Of a DNA stretch of 64,000 bases, positions 7,330-18,134 are shown piece by piece. The stretch's first letter is position 1; every line of letters begins with the position of its first letter. The DNA comes from DATARH01 sp963847345. Its GTDB lineage: Bacteria > Pseudomonadota > Alphaproteobacteria > ATCC43930 > CGMCC-115725. Below the pieces are notes generated by a model. That model worked only from the letters and a program-made list of their open reading frames with translations, did no database searches and was not told the DNA's origin. A program made the translations under genes and the position numbers. The stretch covers positions 62,001 to 126,000 of the forward strand of contig CAWJZU010000015.1 of assembly GCA_963847345.1 (NCBI GenBank). The letters run 5' to 3'.

Positions 7330-10300
7330 CTATTCCGCAGCCGCCGAATGCTCGCCGGCGGGAGCCTCGCCTCCGGCGGGTTTTCCCCTACCTGCCGCCG
7401 CCGGTCTGAGGCGCTCCCGAATTGCCTGGAACATGACATAGAGCGGGGGTATCGCGAAAATCCCGATAAAGGACGCGAATATCATTCCGCCAAAAACCGG
7501 GGTGCCGACATTGCGCCGCGCGAGCTGTGCGGCGCCGGCGGCGACAACGAGCGGATAGAGCCCGAGAATAAACGCGAACGACGTCATCATCACCGGCCGG
7601 AACCGGTCGCGCGCGCCATCCGTCGCGGCTTGCAGCAATGGCACGCCATGCTCGCGGCGCTCCTTGGCGAACTCGACGATCAGAATGCCATTCTTGGCGG
7701 CGAGGCCGATCAGCACTACCATCCCGATCTGGGCATAGAGGTCGAGAGTCAGCCCCGCCAGAACGATAGCGCCAACCGAGCCGACGATGCCGATCGTGAC
7801 CGACAGCAGGACCGGCACCGGTATCGTCCAGCTCTCGTAGAGCGCGACCAGGAACAGATATGCGAACAGGATGGCAAAACCCAGGATCAGCGCGGTCTTG
7901 CCTTCCGCGCGCTTTTCCTGAAAGGCGGTATCGGTCCATTCGCCGGCGTACCCGTCGGGCAGCGTGCGCGCCGCGACCTCCTGCATCGCGTTCAAAGCCT
8001 GTCCGGTCGATACGCCCGGCGCGGGGCCGCCCTGCACCGTGACGGCCTTCAAATTATTATAGCGGATCTGCGCCGCGGGGCCGGTGACGACCTTCGGTTC
8101 GATGAGGCTGCGCAACGGGATCATCTTGCCCTCCCCGTTGCGGACGTTGATGCGGTAAATGTCGGTGAGGCCGCGCCGATCCTCCGCCTCGGCCTGTACC
8201 TGGACCTGCCAGGTGCGGCCGAACAGGTTGACGTTGTTGACGTAGTAGCCGCCGAGCGAGGCTTGCAGCGCCTGGAAGACGTTGTCGAGCGGCACCCCCA
8301 GTATCTGCGCCTTGTCGCGGTCGATATCGAGATAGACCGATGGATTGTTGGCCGAAAAGGTGCTGAAGACACCGGTTAGTCGCGGGTCTTCGTTGGCTGC
8401 TATCGTGAGACCGCGTACGACCTGCGCGAGCGCCTGCGCATCGCCGCCCCGCAGATCTTGGAGCACGTAGGTGAAGCCGCCGCCGGTACCGAGGCCAATG
8501 ATCGGTGGCGGTTTCAAGGGCACCACCGTTCCGCCGCCGATTTGCCGGAACTGGGGCCGCAGCCGCGCCACGATACGGTCGACCCCGAAATCGGCCCCTT
8601 TGCGTTCCTCGAACGGTTTCAGCGTCACCACGATGAAGGCGGCGTTCGGCTGCGAATAGTTGTCGATAAAGTTCAACCCGACCACCGAGGTGTAATCGGC
8701 GATCGTCTCCTCCTTTTTCAGGGCCTGTTCCGCCTGCCCGACCACGTCGAGCGTTCGCGCCACCGAGGCTCCGCCCGGCAGTTGGATGACGACAAAGAAT
8801 GCGCCCTGGTCATCCTCCGGCAGGAAACCGGTCGGGGTTAACCGCAGCAAGGCGACCGTGCCGACGCCGGCGATCACCACCATGACGAGGCCGATAAACG
8901 AGAATCGGACGATGCGGGCGACGGCATCGCCATAGGCGTCGCGCACCCGGTCGATACTGCGCATCACGATGCCGATCAGCCCACGCCGCGGCCCGTGATG
9001 TGGCCGCAACAGCACGCCGCACAGCGCCGGCGACAGTGTCAACGCGTTGATCGCCGAGAGAAACATCGCGACGGCGACGGTGACGGCGAACTGTCGGAAC
9101 AGCTCCCCGGAAATTCCGGGGATGAACGCCACCGGTACGAACACCGACAGCAACACGAGCGTGATCGCGATGATCGGCGCGGTGATCTCTGCCATCGCGC
9201 GCTTGGTGGCGTCGGCCGGCGACAGCTCGGGATGCTCTTCCATGACGCGCTCGACATTCTCGACGACGACGATCGCGTCATCGACGACGATACCGATCGC
9301 GAGAACGATGGCGAGCAGCGACACGGTATTGGCCGAATAGCCGATCGCGTTTAGGACGATAAAGGTGCCGATCAGGCTGACCGGCACGGCCAGCGTCGGG
9401 ATCAGCGTTGCGCGCACGCTGCCGAGGAACAGAAACACAACGAGCACAACGAGGATGAAGGCCTCGATCAGCGTCTTCTGCACCTCATGGATCGTGTCTG
9501 TGACAAAAACCGTCGGGTCGTATGTCACCTTCCATGCCAGATCGTCGGGAAAGCGCTTCTGCGATTGCGCGAGCTTGTCCTTCGCCGCCTGCAGTGTCGT
9601 GATCGCGTTCGCTCCGGGCGTCTGATAAATCGCTATCGCCGCCGCCGGCGCGCTGTTGAACCTGGTCTCGCGATCGAGGTTCGCGGCGCCCAGTTCCAGA
9701 CGCGCGACATCACCCAGCCGCAGCACCGAGCCGTCCGGGTTGGTGCGGATCACGATCTTCTCGAATTCCTCCGGGGAGGTCAGGCGACCCTTGGTCTGGA
9801 CGTTGAGCTGCAGCTGCTGGTCGTTGGAGATCGGGCGCGCGCCGATCCGTCCCACCGCGGCTTGTACGTTCTGCGACTGGATCGCGTTGATGATGTCGCC
9901 GGTCGTCAGGTTAAGGCCGGTCAGCGCGTCCGTTTTGACCCAGGCCCGCATCGCGTAATCCTGCGGGCCCCACAACACCGCGTCCCCGACGCCCGGGGTG
10001 CTCCTGATTGGGTCGAGCAGGTTTATCGTGACGTAATTCGACAGGAAAAGCTGGTCGTAGCTACGCTTTGGCGAGTAGACCGCGATGACGCCAAGCAGCG
10101 CGGATGATTTCTTCTTTACGGTGACGCCTTGCCGCTTCACCTCGTCGGGCAGGCTGGCCAACGCGATCTGGACGCGATTGTTGACGTTTACCGTATTGAT
10201 GTCGGGGTCGGTGCCAAGTTCGAAGGAGCACAGCAGCGAATAGCTGCCATCGTCGCCGCTGACGCTCTTCATGTAGATCATCTTGTCGACGCCGACGACC

Positions 10301-10506
10301 TGCGCCTCGATCACCTGCGCGACGGTATTTTCGACCACCGACGAATTCGCGCCGGGATAGACCGTCGTCACCTGGACCTGCGGCGGCACGATATCAGGAT
10401 ACTGCGCGATCGGTATTACGAGCAGCGAGACCAGTCCGGCGATCACCGTCACCAGCGAGATGACGATCGCCAGCCGCGGCCGGTCGACGAAGATGGCGGA
10501 GAACAT
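7330..10506 (-). CDS. RND efflux pump inner-membrane transporter (HAE1/AcrB family)
   Basis: Proton-driven multidrug exporter, 1058 residues, full length for the HAE1 family. It starts MFSAIFVDRPRLAIVISLV, with the first helix and then the porter loop 'AQYPDIVPPQVQVTTVYPGA'. The paired aspartates of the proton relay are in 'GIVVDDAIVVVENVER' (about residue 405), and the partner lysine is in 'GILIVEFAKERREHG' near residue 940. Twelve membrane helices are expected. It lies four bases after the adaptor gene on the same strand, so the two form an operon. No outer-membrane factor gene is nearby, so it probably uses a TolC-like channel encoded elsewhere. Intact. Confidence 0.95.
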   Translation of the reverse strand: MFSAIFVDRPRLAIVISLVTVIAGLVSLLVIPIAQYPDIVPPQVQVTTVYPGANSSVVENTVAQVIEAQVVGVDKMIYMKSVSGDDGSYSLLCSFELGTDPDINTVNVNNRVQIALASLPDEVKRQGVTVKKKSSALLGVIAVYSPKRSYDQLFLSNYVTINLLDPIRSTPGVGDAVLWGPQDYAMRAWVKTDALTGLNLTTGDIINAIQSQNVQAAVGRIGARPISNDQQLQLNVQTKGRLTSPEEFEKIVIRTNPDGSVLRLGDVARLELGAANLDRETRFNSAPAAAIAIYQTPGANAITTLQAAKDKLAQSQKRFPDDLAWKVTYDPTVFVTDTIHEVQKTLIEAFILVVLVVFLFLGSVRATLIPTLAVPVSLIGTFIVLNAIGYSANTVSLLAIVLAIGIVVDDAIVVVENVERVMEEHPELSPADATKRAMAEITAPIIAITLVLLSVFVPVAFIPGISGELFRQFAVTVAVAMFLSAINALTLSPALCGVLLRPHHGPRRGLIGIVMRSIDRVRDAYGDAVARIVRFSFIGLVMVVIAGVGTVALLRLTPTGFLPEDDQGAFFVVIQLPGGASVARTLDVVGQAEQALKKEETIADYTSVVGLNFIDNYSQPNAAFIVVTLKPFEERKGADFGVDRIVARLRPQFRQIGGGTVVPLKPPPIIGLGTGGGFTYVLQDLRGGDAQALAQVVRGLTIAANEDPRLTGVFSTFSANNPSVYLDIDRDKAQILGVPLDNVFQALQASLGGYYVNNVNLFGRTWQVQVQAEAEDRRGLTDIYRINVRNGEGKMIPLRSLIEPKVVTGPAAQIRYNNLKAVTVQGGPAPGVSTGQALNAMQEVAARTLPDGYAGEWTDTAFQEKRAEGKTALILGFAILFAYLFLVALYESWTIPVPVLLSVTIGIVGSVGAIVLAGLTLDLYAQIGMVVLIGLAAKNGILIVEFAKERREHGVPLLQAATDGARDRFRPVMMTSFAFILGLYPLVVAAGAAQLARRNVGTPVFGGMIFASFIGIFAIPPLYVMFQAIRERLRPAAAGRGKPAGGEAPAGEHSAAAE

Positions 10507-10510
10507 CGAT

Positions 10511-11704
10511 TTAGCCCTGCTCCAGGCCGGGTGCCGCGGGACTTGCCGTTACCGGCGTACCGGGCCGCAAGGATTGCAGACCTTGGACAACGACTTGCTC
10601 GCCACCGGACAGACCTTCGCTGACGATCATCCCGCCACCGCTTGGTCCCCCTGTCTTGACCCGGCGGATCGCGGCCTTTCCGTCCTCGACGATAAAGACG
10701 TAAACCCCTTGCTGGTCGGCGATCAGGGCCGATTGCGGCACAACGACCTGGTCCTGCGGGGTCCCGGACTCGAGATTGACCGTCACTAGCTGGCCGTCGA
10801 TCAGCTCCCCCTTCGGGTTGGGAAAAACGGCTCTGACCTGCACCGTGTCGGTCGTCTTGTCTACCGTGACGTCGACAAAGTCGATCTTGCCCACTTGTCC
10901 GTAGACCGTGCCGTCGGCAAAGCGCAGCCGCACCTTTATCCCAGCGATATCGGCCGTGTGCGCGTCCTTGCGCGCCTGCATCAACGCGCGCTGGCTGACC
11001 GGAAACAGGACATATATCGGGTCCTGACTGACGATCGTCGTCAGGGTGCCGCTCTGCGGGCTGACGACATTGCCCTTCGTGACCATCGTGCGGCCGATCT
11101 TGCCGGAGATCGGAGAGACGATATCGGTGTAGCCAAGATTGACCTTCGCAGTTTCCAAATTGGCCTGGTCGATCAGGATTTGGGCGGCGGCGGAGCGGTC
11201 GGCAGTCAGCGCTTGATCGCGGGCGACAACGGTGCCGGCGCTGGTCTTCGTCAGCTGCTCGGCACGCTCGTACTGGATGGCCGTCAGCAGCTTCTTGGCC
11301 TTGCTGGCCTCGAGCGCTCCCTGCGCCTGTTCGACATCGGCCTTGAACAGATCTTTTTCGATGCGATAGAGCGGTTGCCCTTCCTTGACAGTCTCGCCCT
11401 CCTTGAACAGCACCTGTTCCAGGAAGCCGGTAATCCGCGCCTGAACATCGACCCGTTCGATCGCCTGGATGCGACCGACGAAATCGGCCATCCGGGCGAT
11501 CGGTTTCCGCTCCGCGATCACGGTCCCGACCGCAACCGCGGCCGGCCCGGGCTGCTGCGCGACAACCGAGGCCACGAGCCCGCAGACCAGCATGGCGGCG
11601 CCGGTCAACGCGCGTATTGCCGGCGGCCGCTGCCGCATGAACCGCGAGAAACGTCCGAGCCCTTGGCTGCGGCCGTTAGCGAACTCGATCTTCGTCGTGC
11701 TCAT
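10511..11704 (-). CDS. RND efflux periplasmic adaptor subunit (AcrA family)
   Basis: Membrane fusion protein linking the RND transporter to an outer-membrane channel, 397 residues. A basic N-terminus with the hydrophobic segment 'AIRALTGAAMLVCGLVASVV' serves as signal or anchor. The split biotinyl/lipoyl half-motifs 'VDVQARITGFLEQVLFKEG' and 'VNLGYTDIVSPISGKIG' flank an alpha-hairpin (about residues 125-195). The beta-barrel and membrane-proximal domains follow. It is the first gene of the operon. No regulator gene adjoins it, so control is not apparent. Confidence 0.94.
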   Translation of the reverse strand: MSTTKIEFANGRSQGLGRFSRFMRQRPPAIRALTGAAMLVCGLVASVVAQQPGPAAVAVGTVIAERKPIARMADFVGRIQAIERVDVQARITGFLEQVLFKEGETVKEGQPLYRIEKDLFKADVEQAQGALEASKAKKLLTAIQYERAEQLTKTSAGTVVARDQALTADRSAAAQILIDQANLETAKVNLGYTDIVSPISGKIGRTMVTKGNVVSPQSGTLTTIVSQDPIYVLFPVSQRALMQARKDAHTADIAGIKVRLRFADGTVYGQVGKIDFVDVTVDKTTDTVQVRAVFPNPKGELIDGQLVTVNLESGTPQDQVVVPQSALIADQQGVYVFIVEDGKAAIRRVKTGGPSGGGMIVSEGLSGGEQVVVQGLQSLRPGTPVTASPAAPGLEQG

Positions 11705-12408
11705 CGGACAGCCAAATTCCTGCGACTGGTGTGCACTGTATTCTGCGGCGAAGCGAGGGTGACGGGGCCCTCACTTAATTCACGATCTCGACTTTCGCCC
11801 AGCCGGGGTCCGGGTCGAACCGGTCGGATCGCCGCAACCCGCGACGCGGTTCGCGGACCATAATCCTTTGGAAGCCGCTCAGACATCAAAACGATGAATT
11901 GACACGCGGTACGCACTGGCACGGTCTCTCGATCACGATGCTCCGCTTCCGAGCGAGCCCCGTGCGGCATCGCCGGCGAACATCTACGTGACGTTGGCTG
12001 CCCGCGTTGATCCAAATCATGGCATACGCGTGTCACCGGAGAGAGTGTCCAGAGCGTTGGGCTGAAGTCATGACGCGTTAGAAGTGGCGCACGAGATCGC
12101 CGATCGCTTGACTGGAATGTTCTGCGCGATGGCAATGGGTGGAGGTCGGCATTGGATGGAGCCGCAAAATTTCATGGCGACGCGAATTGTCGCGACCACT
12201 TGTGGACGGCGCGCCGGCATCGGGGTGCGCGCTCGTTGCAATAGCGCCGTCATCTGCGGATTCTATATCGAGGGTGGAGAGCGCCGCCGCATCATTTTGA
12301 CTCGGCCGCGCCGAGTGAAGCCGAACTATCGCAGGCGGCGCCGGGCTCAGGAATTGTCGGAACGGCTGCGCGTTTCGTTGCAGTTTTTCTCGCTTTTGGG
12401 AGGCTAAA
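11705..12408. other. 704-base intergenic region between acrA-like gene and phosphoketolase
   Basis: No gene is supported here. Open frames exist on both strands (for example 12084-12407 plus), but their translations are arginine-rich and resemble nothing known. A 28-codon minus frame at about 11778-11861, with AAAGGA before its ATG and ending 'DPDPGWAKVEIVN', looks protein-like and may be a tiny gene or a relic. The last 15 bases hold the phosphoketolase ribosome site. Promoters for both flanking genes must lie here, but none is obvious. Confidence 0.4.
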
Positions 12409-14826
12409 GTGCCAAATGTGCTGTCGGATGCCGAGCGGTCGCTGATCGACGCGTATTGGCGCGCCGCGAATTATTTGTCGGTAGGCCAGATCTACCTTTA
12501 CGACAATCCGCTGCTGAAGGAGCCGCTCTCCAAGGAGCACATCAAGCCCCGGCTTCTCGGGCATTGGGGCACGACGCCGGGTCTCAATTTCCTCTACGTC
12601 CACCTGAACCGCCTGATCGAGAAACATGACCTCGACATGATCTACATCACCGGTCCGGGGCATGGCGGGCCGGCGCTGGTCGCGAACGCCTATCTCGAGG
12701 GGACGTACAGCGAGGTCTACCCGAATATCTCGCAAGACGAAGCCGGGATGAAGCGGCTGTTCACGCAATTTTCGTTCCCCGGCGGGATCCCGAGCCATGT
12801 CGCGCCGGAGACGCCGGGCTCGATCCATGAGGGCGGCGAGCTGGGATATGCGCTGTCGCACGCCTATGGAGCGGCCTTCGACAACCCCGATCTGATCGTC
12901 GCCTGTGTCGTCGGCGACGGCGAGGCGGAAACCGGAGCATTGGCGACGAGCTGGCACTCGAACAAGTTCCTCAATCCCGCGACGGACGGCGCGGTGCTGC
13001 CGATCCTGCACCTCAACGGCTACAAGATCGCCAATCCCACGATCCTGGCGCGGATCAGCCCCGAGGAACTGGAGCAGCTGCTCCGGGGCTACGGCTACAC
13101 GCCTTATTTCGTCGAGGGCGACGATCCGCCGACAATGCACGAATTGATGGCGGCGACGCTGGAGACAGTGATCGGCGAGATCAAGCGCATCCAGACTGAG
13201 GCGCGCAACGGCGGTAACAAGGAACGCCCGCGCTGGCCGATGATCGTGCTCCGCAGCCCCAAGGGATGGACCTGCCCGAAGGAAATCGACGGCAGGCGCA
13301 CCGAGGGTTTTTGGCGCGCGCACCAGGTGCCGATGGGCGAGATGCACGACAACCCCGAGCACGTGCGCATTCTCGAAACCTGGATGAAGAGCTACCGGCC
13401 GGACGAACTGTTCGACGACAACGGCCGGCTGCGTCCCGAGCTGGCCGACCTGCCGCCTCGTGGAGAGCGGCGCATGAGCGCCAACCCGCACGCCAACGGC
13501 GGCCTGTTGCTGCGCGACCTCAGGCTGCCGGATTTCCGCGACTACGCGGTCGAAGTGCCGACGCCCGGCGCCGCCACGGCCGAGGCGACCAGGGTCATGG
13601 GCCGCTTTTTGCGCGATGTGATGAAACTGAACATCGAAGCGCGCAACTTCCGCCTGTTCAGCCCCGATGAAAACAATTCAAACCGCTGGCAGGATGTACT
13701 CGACGTCACCAATCGCGTCTGGATGGCGGAAATCGAGCCATACGACGACCATCTCGCCCCCGACGGGCGCGTCATGGAGGTGCTCAGCGAGCATCAATGT
13801 CAGGGCTGGCTCGAAGGTTATCTGCTGACAGGTCGGCACGGCTTTTTCTCGTGCTACGAAGCGTTTATCCACATCATCGATTCGATGTTCAACCAGCACG
13901 CCAAGTGGCTCAAGGTGTGCAACGACATTCCGTGGCGGCGACCGATCGGGTCATTGAATTATCTCTTGTCCAGCCACGTCTGGCGCCAGGACCATAATGG
14001 CTTCAGCCATCAGGATCCGGGGTTCATCGATCACGTCGTGAACAAGAAGGCGGAAGTTGTCCGCGTCTACCTGCCACCCGATGCGAACTGCCTGTTATCG
14101 GTCACCGACCATTGCCTGCGCAGCCGCAACTATGTCAACGTCGTGGTGGCCGGAAAGCAGCCGGCGCCGCAATGGTTGACAATTGACGAGGCGCTCAAGC
14201 ATTGCACGGCGGGGCTCGGGATCTGGGAATGGGCCAGCAACGACCGCGACGCGGAGCCGGATGTCGTGATGGCCTGCTGCGGCGATGTCCCGACCTTGGA
14301 GACGCTGGCCGCCGTCGATCTGCTGCGCCGGCACGCTCCGGAGCTGAAGATGCGCGTCATCAACGTCGTCGACCTGATGACGCTGCAGCCGCAGACCGAG
14401 CATCCGCACGGGCTGTCGGACAAGGATTTCGATGCGCTGTTCACGACCGACAAGCCGATCATCTTCGCCTTTCACGGCTATCCCTGGCTCATCCACCGGC
14501 TGACCTATCGCCGCAACGGCCACAAGAACCTGCATGTGCGCGGCTACAAGGAAGAGGGCACGACGAGCACGCCGTTCGACATGTGCGTGATGAACGACAT
14601 CGACCGGTTCCATCTGGTCGGTGACGTAATCGATCGCGTGCCGCAGCTGGGCGCCCGCGCCGCCTATGCCAAGCAGGCGATCCGTGACAAGCTGATCGAG
14701 CACAAGCAGTACATCGCCCGTTACGGCGACGACATGCCCGACATTACGGGCTGGAGCTGGGGCCGGGAGGCCATCCAGGGGACTGCGGCTTCCGGCGCCC
14801 GCTCGACCGAAGCCGACAACGTCTGA
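12409..14826 (+). CDS. xfp: Phosphoketolase (xylulose-5-P/fructose-6-P)
   Basis: Thiamine-diphosphate enzyme that splits xylulose 5-phosphate or fructose 6-phosphate with phosphate to give acetyl phosphate plus glyceraldehyde 3-phosphate or erythrose 4-phosphate. It has 805 residues, full length. Family hallmarks are 'GHWGTTPGLNFLYVHLN', 'GPGHGGPALVANAYLEG', the diphosphate-binding 'GDGEAETG...HLNGYKIANPT', and the C-terminal 'YPWLIHRLTYRR' with the GYKEEGTTSTPFDM block. The start is GTG at 12409 with GGGAGG six bases upstream. It is followed after 12 bases by the phosphatase gene. Its product acetyl phosphate is the substrate of the AckA and Pta encoded a few kilobases away. Confidence 0.97.
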   Translation: MPNVLSDAERSLIDAYWRAANYLSVGQIYLYDNPLLKEPLSKEHIKPRLLGHWGTTPGLNFLYVHLNRLIEKHDLDMIYITGPGHGGPALVANAYLEGTYSEVYPNISQDEAGMKRLFTQFSFPGGIPSHVAPETPGSIHEGGELGYALSHAYGAAFDNPDLIVACVVGDGEAETGALATSWHSNKFLNPATDGAVLPILHLNGYKIANPTILARISPEELEQLLRGYGYTPYFVEGDDPPTMHELMAATLETVIGEIKRIQTEARNGGNKERPRWPMIVLRSPKGWTCPKEIDGRRTEGFWRAHQVPMGEMHDNPEHVRILETWMKSYRPDELFDDNGRLRPELADLPPRGERRMSANPHANGGLLLRDLRLPDFRDYAVEVPTPGAATAEATRVMGRFLRDVMKLNIEARNFRLFSPDENNSNRWQDVLDVTNRVWMAEIEPYDDHLAPDGRVMEVLSEHQCQGWLEGYLLTGRHGFFSCYEAFIHIIDSMFNQHAKWLKVCNDIPWRRPIGSLNYLLSSHVWRQDHNGFSHQDPGFIDHVVNKKAEVVRVYLPPDANCLLSVTDHCLRSRNYVNVVVAGKQPAPQWLTIDEALKHCTAGLGIWEWASNDRDAEPDVVMACCGDVPTLETLAAVDLLRRHAPELKMRVINVVDLMTLQPQTEHPHGLSDKDFDALFTTDKPIIFAFHGYPWLIHRLTYRRNGHKNLHVRGYKEEGTTSTPFDMCVMNDIDRFHLVGDVIDRVPQLGARAAYAKQAIRDKLIEHKQYIARYGDDMPDITGWSWGREAIQGTAASGARSTEADNV

Positions 14827-14838
14827 ATCGCGGAGACC

Positions 14839-15411
14839 ATGATGAAGGTGTTCGTAATCCGGCACGGCGAGACTGCCTGGAGTCTCAGCGGCGAGCACAC
14901 CGGCACGACCGATATCCCGTTGACCGACAATGGGCGCCGTCTCGCCGAGCAGTTGCGTCCCGTGCTGGCCAAGGAAAGCTTTGGTCTCGTCCTCGTCAGC
15001 CCGATGCAGCGCGCCCGCGAAACCTGCGTTCTGGCGGGTCTTGGCGACAAGGCCGTCGTCGAACCCGACCTGATGGAGTGGAATTACGGCGACTACGAGG
15101 GAATTACGACCGGGCAAATCCATCAATCGCGGCCGGGCTGGCAGATCTTTCGCGACGGGGCCCCAGGCGGCGAGACGCCGGAGCAGGTCGCCGCCCGCGT
15201 CGATCGCGTCATCGCGCGCGCCCGCGCCGCGTATGGCGACGTGGCGCTGTTCGCGCACGGGCACGTGCTGCGCGTGCTCGTCGCGCGCTGGATCGGGCTG
15301 CCGGCCGGGAGCGGCCAACATTTTCTGCTAGATACCGGCACGCTCTGCATTCTCGGCGATTACCGCGGCGTACCGGCGGTGAAAGTCTGGAACGGACCGA
15401 TCGCGGTGTAA
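14839..15411 (+). CDS. Histidine phosphatase family protein (phosphoglycerate mutase-like)
   Basis: 190-residue member of the histidine phosphatase superfamily. The RHG motif is at residues 8-10 (His9 is the phospho-acceptor), 'SPMQRARETC' supplies the second arginine, 'EWNYGDYEG' the acid region, and 'VALFAHGHVLRVL' the second catalytic His. It could be a sugar-phosphate phosphatase, for instance acting on fructose or sedoheptulose phosphates, rather than a true glycolytic mutase; the sequence does not decide. It lies 12 bases after phosphoketolase and is probably co-transcribed, which suggests control of the sugar-phosphate pool feeding that enzyme. Confidence 0.9.
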   Translation: MMKVFVIRHGETAWSLSGEHTGTTDIPLTDNGRRLAEQLRPVLAKESFGLVLVSPMQRARETCVLAGLGDKAVVEPDLMEWNYGDYEGITTGQIHQSRPGWQIFRDGAPGGETPEQVAARVDRVIARARAAYGDVALFAHGHVLRVLVARWIGLPAGSGQHFLLDTGTLCILGDYRGVPAVKVWNGPIAV

Positions 15412-15490
15412 GGTTCCACGGCATCCGTCACACAAACGAAACCCGGTCGTCTGCTATCCTGCAAAGCGGCCGGCGAGGGGAGGCACAGTC

Positions 15491-18000
15491 GTGAATAACG
15501 ACCAGACGGATTCTGTCACAAACTGGGCGGACGAGCCCATTCCGCCGGAGCTGTTACAGCAGTACGGCTGCGGTCCGATCAAATTCACCGGCAGCGGCGA
15601 CGCGCTTTACGAGCGGCACCTGATGTTCGATGACGTGATCGACCCGGCCGAAGTCGGGCCGCGCGAACGTTACGAAGCCGTCGCGCGCTCGGTGCGGGAT
15701 GTCCTCTCGCAACGCTGGCACCGGACCGAGCACACTTACGACGGCGAGAACCCGAAACGGGTCTATTACCTGTCGATGGAGTTCCTGATCGGGCGCTCGC
15801 TCAGCAACAACATCCTGAACCTCCGCCTCGACCCGATTGCGCGCCGCTTTCTCGACGAGAAGCAGATCGACGGGCTTTCGCTTCTCGAGGAGGAACCCGA
15901 TGCCGGGCTCGGCAATGGCGGGCTCGGCCGGCTCGCCGCGTGCTTTCTCGACTCGATGGCGACAATGCAGCTCCCGGCCATGGGATACGGGCTGCGCTAC
16001 GAATACGGCATCTTCAAACAGGCGGTCGAGGACGGCTGGCAGCACGAACAGCCCGACAACTGGCTGCGATACCCCGATCCCTGGGAAGTTCCGCGACCGC
16101 AGGAGATGGTGGAAATCAAGCTCGGCTGCTCGTTCGAGGTGCAGGGCGGCGGCCTGACGGCGATACCCGGCCGCCCGTCCAGCCTGCTCGGCATGCCCTT
16201 TGATCGCCCGGTCGTCGGCTACGGCGGCAAGACGATCAACACGCTGCGGCTGTGGGCCGCCGCAACGCCCAGCGGCTTCGACTTCCAGGTGTTCAGCGCC
16301 GGCGAGTTTGTCAGCGCGCTAGCAAGACAGCTTGCCGCCGAGTCGGTGACCCGCGTTCTCTACCCCGACAACTCGACGAGCATGGGTCAGGGGCTACGCT
16401 TCGTGCAGGAATATTTCCTGGTCGCCTGCTCGCTCGCCGATCTCATAAGGCGCTTTCGCCGAGTTAATACCGACTGGCGAGCGCTCCCCGACAAAGTGGC
16501 GATCCAGCTCAACGACACGCATCCGTCGCTCGCCGTTCCGGAACTGATGCGCATCCTGCTCGATGAGGCCGGGCTTGGATGGGACGAGGCGTGGGACCTG
16601 ACCCGCCGCACCCTCGCCTATACCAACCATACGTTGTTGCCCGAGGCCCTGGAAAAGTGGCCGGTGGCCTGGTTCGAAATGCTGCTGCCGCGCCAGCTGG
16701 AGATCATCTACGAGGTCAACCGGCGTCTCATGGATCAGGCGCGTAGCCGATTTCCGGGCGATGAGGGCCGGGTCGAGCGGATCAGCCTGATCGAGGAAGG
16801 CAGCGAGCGGAGGGTCCGGATGGCCAATCTGGCGATCGTCGGCTCGCACAGCACGAACGGCGTCGCCGCGATCCATTCCGGTCTGCTGCGCACCGTCACG
16901 GTCAAGGACCTCGCCGAGCTGTTCCCCGAGCGCTTCAACAACAAGACCAACGGCGTCACGCCGCGGCGCTGGCTGCTGCTGGCAGACCCGGAGCTGGCCG
17001 GCGTTATCACCGCGGCAATCGGCCAGCGGTGGGTCACCGATCTTTCCGAACTCGAGAAGCTGAAACCGCTGGCCGATGACCCCGCCTTCCGCATGCGGTG
17101 CGCAAGGCCAAACGCGACGCAAAGGCGCGGTTTTCGCAATGGCTCGAATCGAGCGCCGGCGTCACGGTCGATCCGGATTCGATCTTCGACGCCCAGGTGA
17201 AACGCATCCACGAGTACAAGCGGCAGCTGCTCAACGGGTTGCGCATCGTCATCCTCTACAACCGGCTGCGGCAGAACCCGGACGCCGAAATCGCGCCGCG
17301 CACGTTCTTCTTCGCCGGCAAGGCGGCCCCCGCCTATTACCTGGCCAAGCTGATCATCAAGTTTCTCAACAACCTCGCCGGCACGATCGACGGCGATCCG
17401 GCGGTGCGCGGCCGCCTCAAGGTGGTTTTCCTGCCCGACTACGACGTGTCGCTGGCCGAGCGGCTGATCCCGGCGAGCGAGGTGTCGAACCAGATCTCGA
17501 CCGCCGGCTACGAGGCGAGCGGCACCAGCAACATGAAGTTCATGATGAACGGCGCGTTGACGATCGGCACGCGCGACGGCGCCACGATCGAGATGGCCGA
17601 GGCCGCCGGCGAGGAAAATTTCTTCCTGTTCGGACTGACGGCGGACCAGGTCGCCGGCAGCCGCGGCTGGTACAACCCGCACTGGCATTACGATCACGAG
17701 CCGGAGACAAGGGCCGCCCTCGACCTGGTCTTCTCGAACCATTTCAGCAGGAACGAGCCGGGCGTGTTCGAGCCGCTGCGCGACACGCTGCTGACCCACG
17801 GCGACCATTACATGCACCTGGCCGACCTGACATCGTATCTCGATGCCGACCGGCAACTGCTGGAGCTTTACGCCGATCGCGACGGCTGGACGCGAAGGGC
17901 GATCCTGAACATCGCCGGCTCCGGACAATTCTCAAGCGACCGCACGATCGCCCAGTACGCCGCCGAAATCTGGAACGCCAAGCCCTGCCCGGTGCCGTAG
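15491..18000 (+). CDS. glgP: Glycogen/starch/alpha-glucan phosphorylase (one frameshift)
   Basis: Pyridoxal-phosphate enzyme (glycosyltransferase family 35) releasing glucose 1-phosphate from alpha-glucans, about 836 residues. The N-terminal half has 'YYLSMEFLIGRSL', 'GLGNGGLGRLAACFLDS' and 'QLNDTHPSLAVPELMR'. The C-terminal half has 'RIHEYKRQLLN' and the cofactor lysine in 'GTSNMKFMMNG'. The start is GTG at 15491 behind GAGGGGAGG. Near 17095 one base is missing (...PLADDPAFRM / VRKAKRDAKAR...), which splits the gene into two open frames of about 569 and 300 codons. All active-site segments survive. It feeds hexose phosphate toward the phosphoketolase encoded upstream in the same direction. 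Confidence 0.92.
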
Positions 18001-18134
18001 GGCGGCGCCGGCGACCGGAACGGGCGTGTGCCGCGCGATCAATACCGGGGCGATTCAACGGCACGAAAATTGCCACAATCGCATCGCATACTGCACCCGG
18101 ATCGAGACGAGGAGCCGCTGCGATGGCGCTGCTT

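Noticed and set aside
7348..8379. Long plus-strand frames across the RND pump
   Set aside because: The minus-strand HAE1 transporter is intact over 1058 codons with both proton-relay motifs, so the plus frames are shadows.
12084..12407. 107-codon frame before the phosphoketolase gene
   Set aside because: Composition is unlike a protein (runs of arginine), there is no recognisable domain, and its end is only the ribosome site of xfp.
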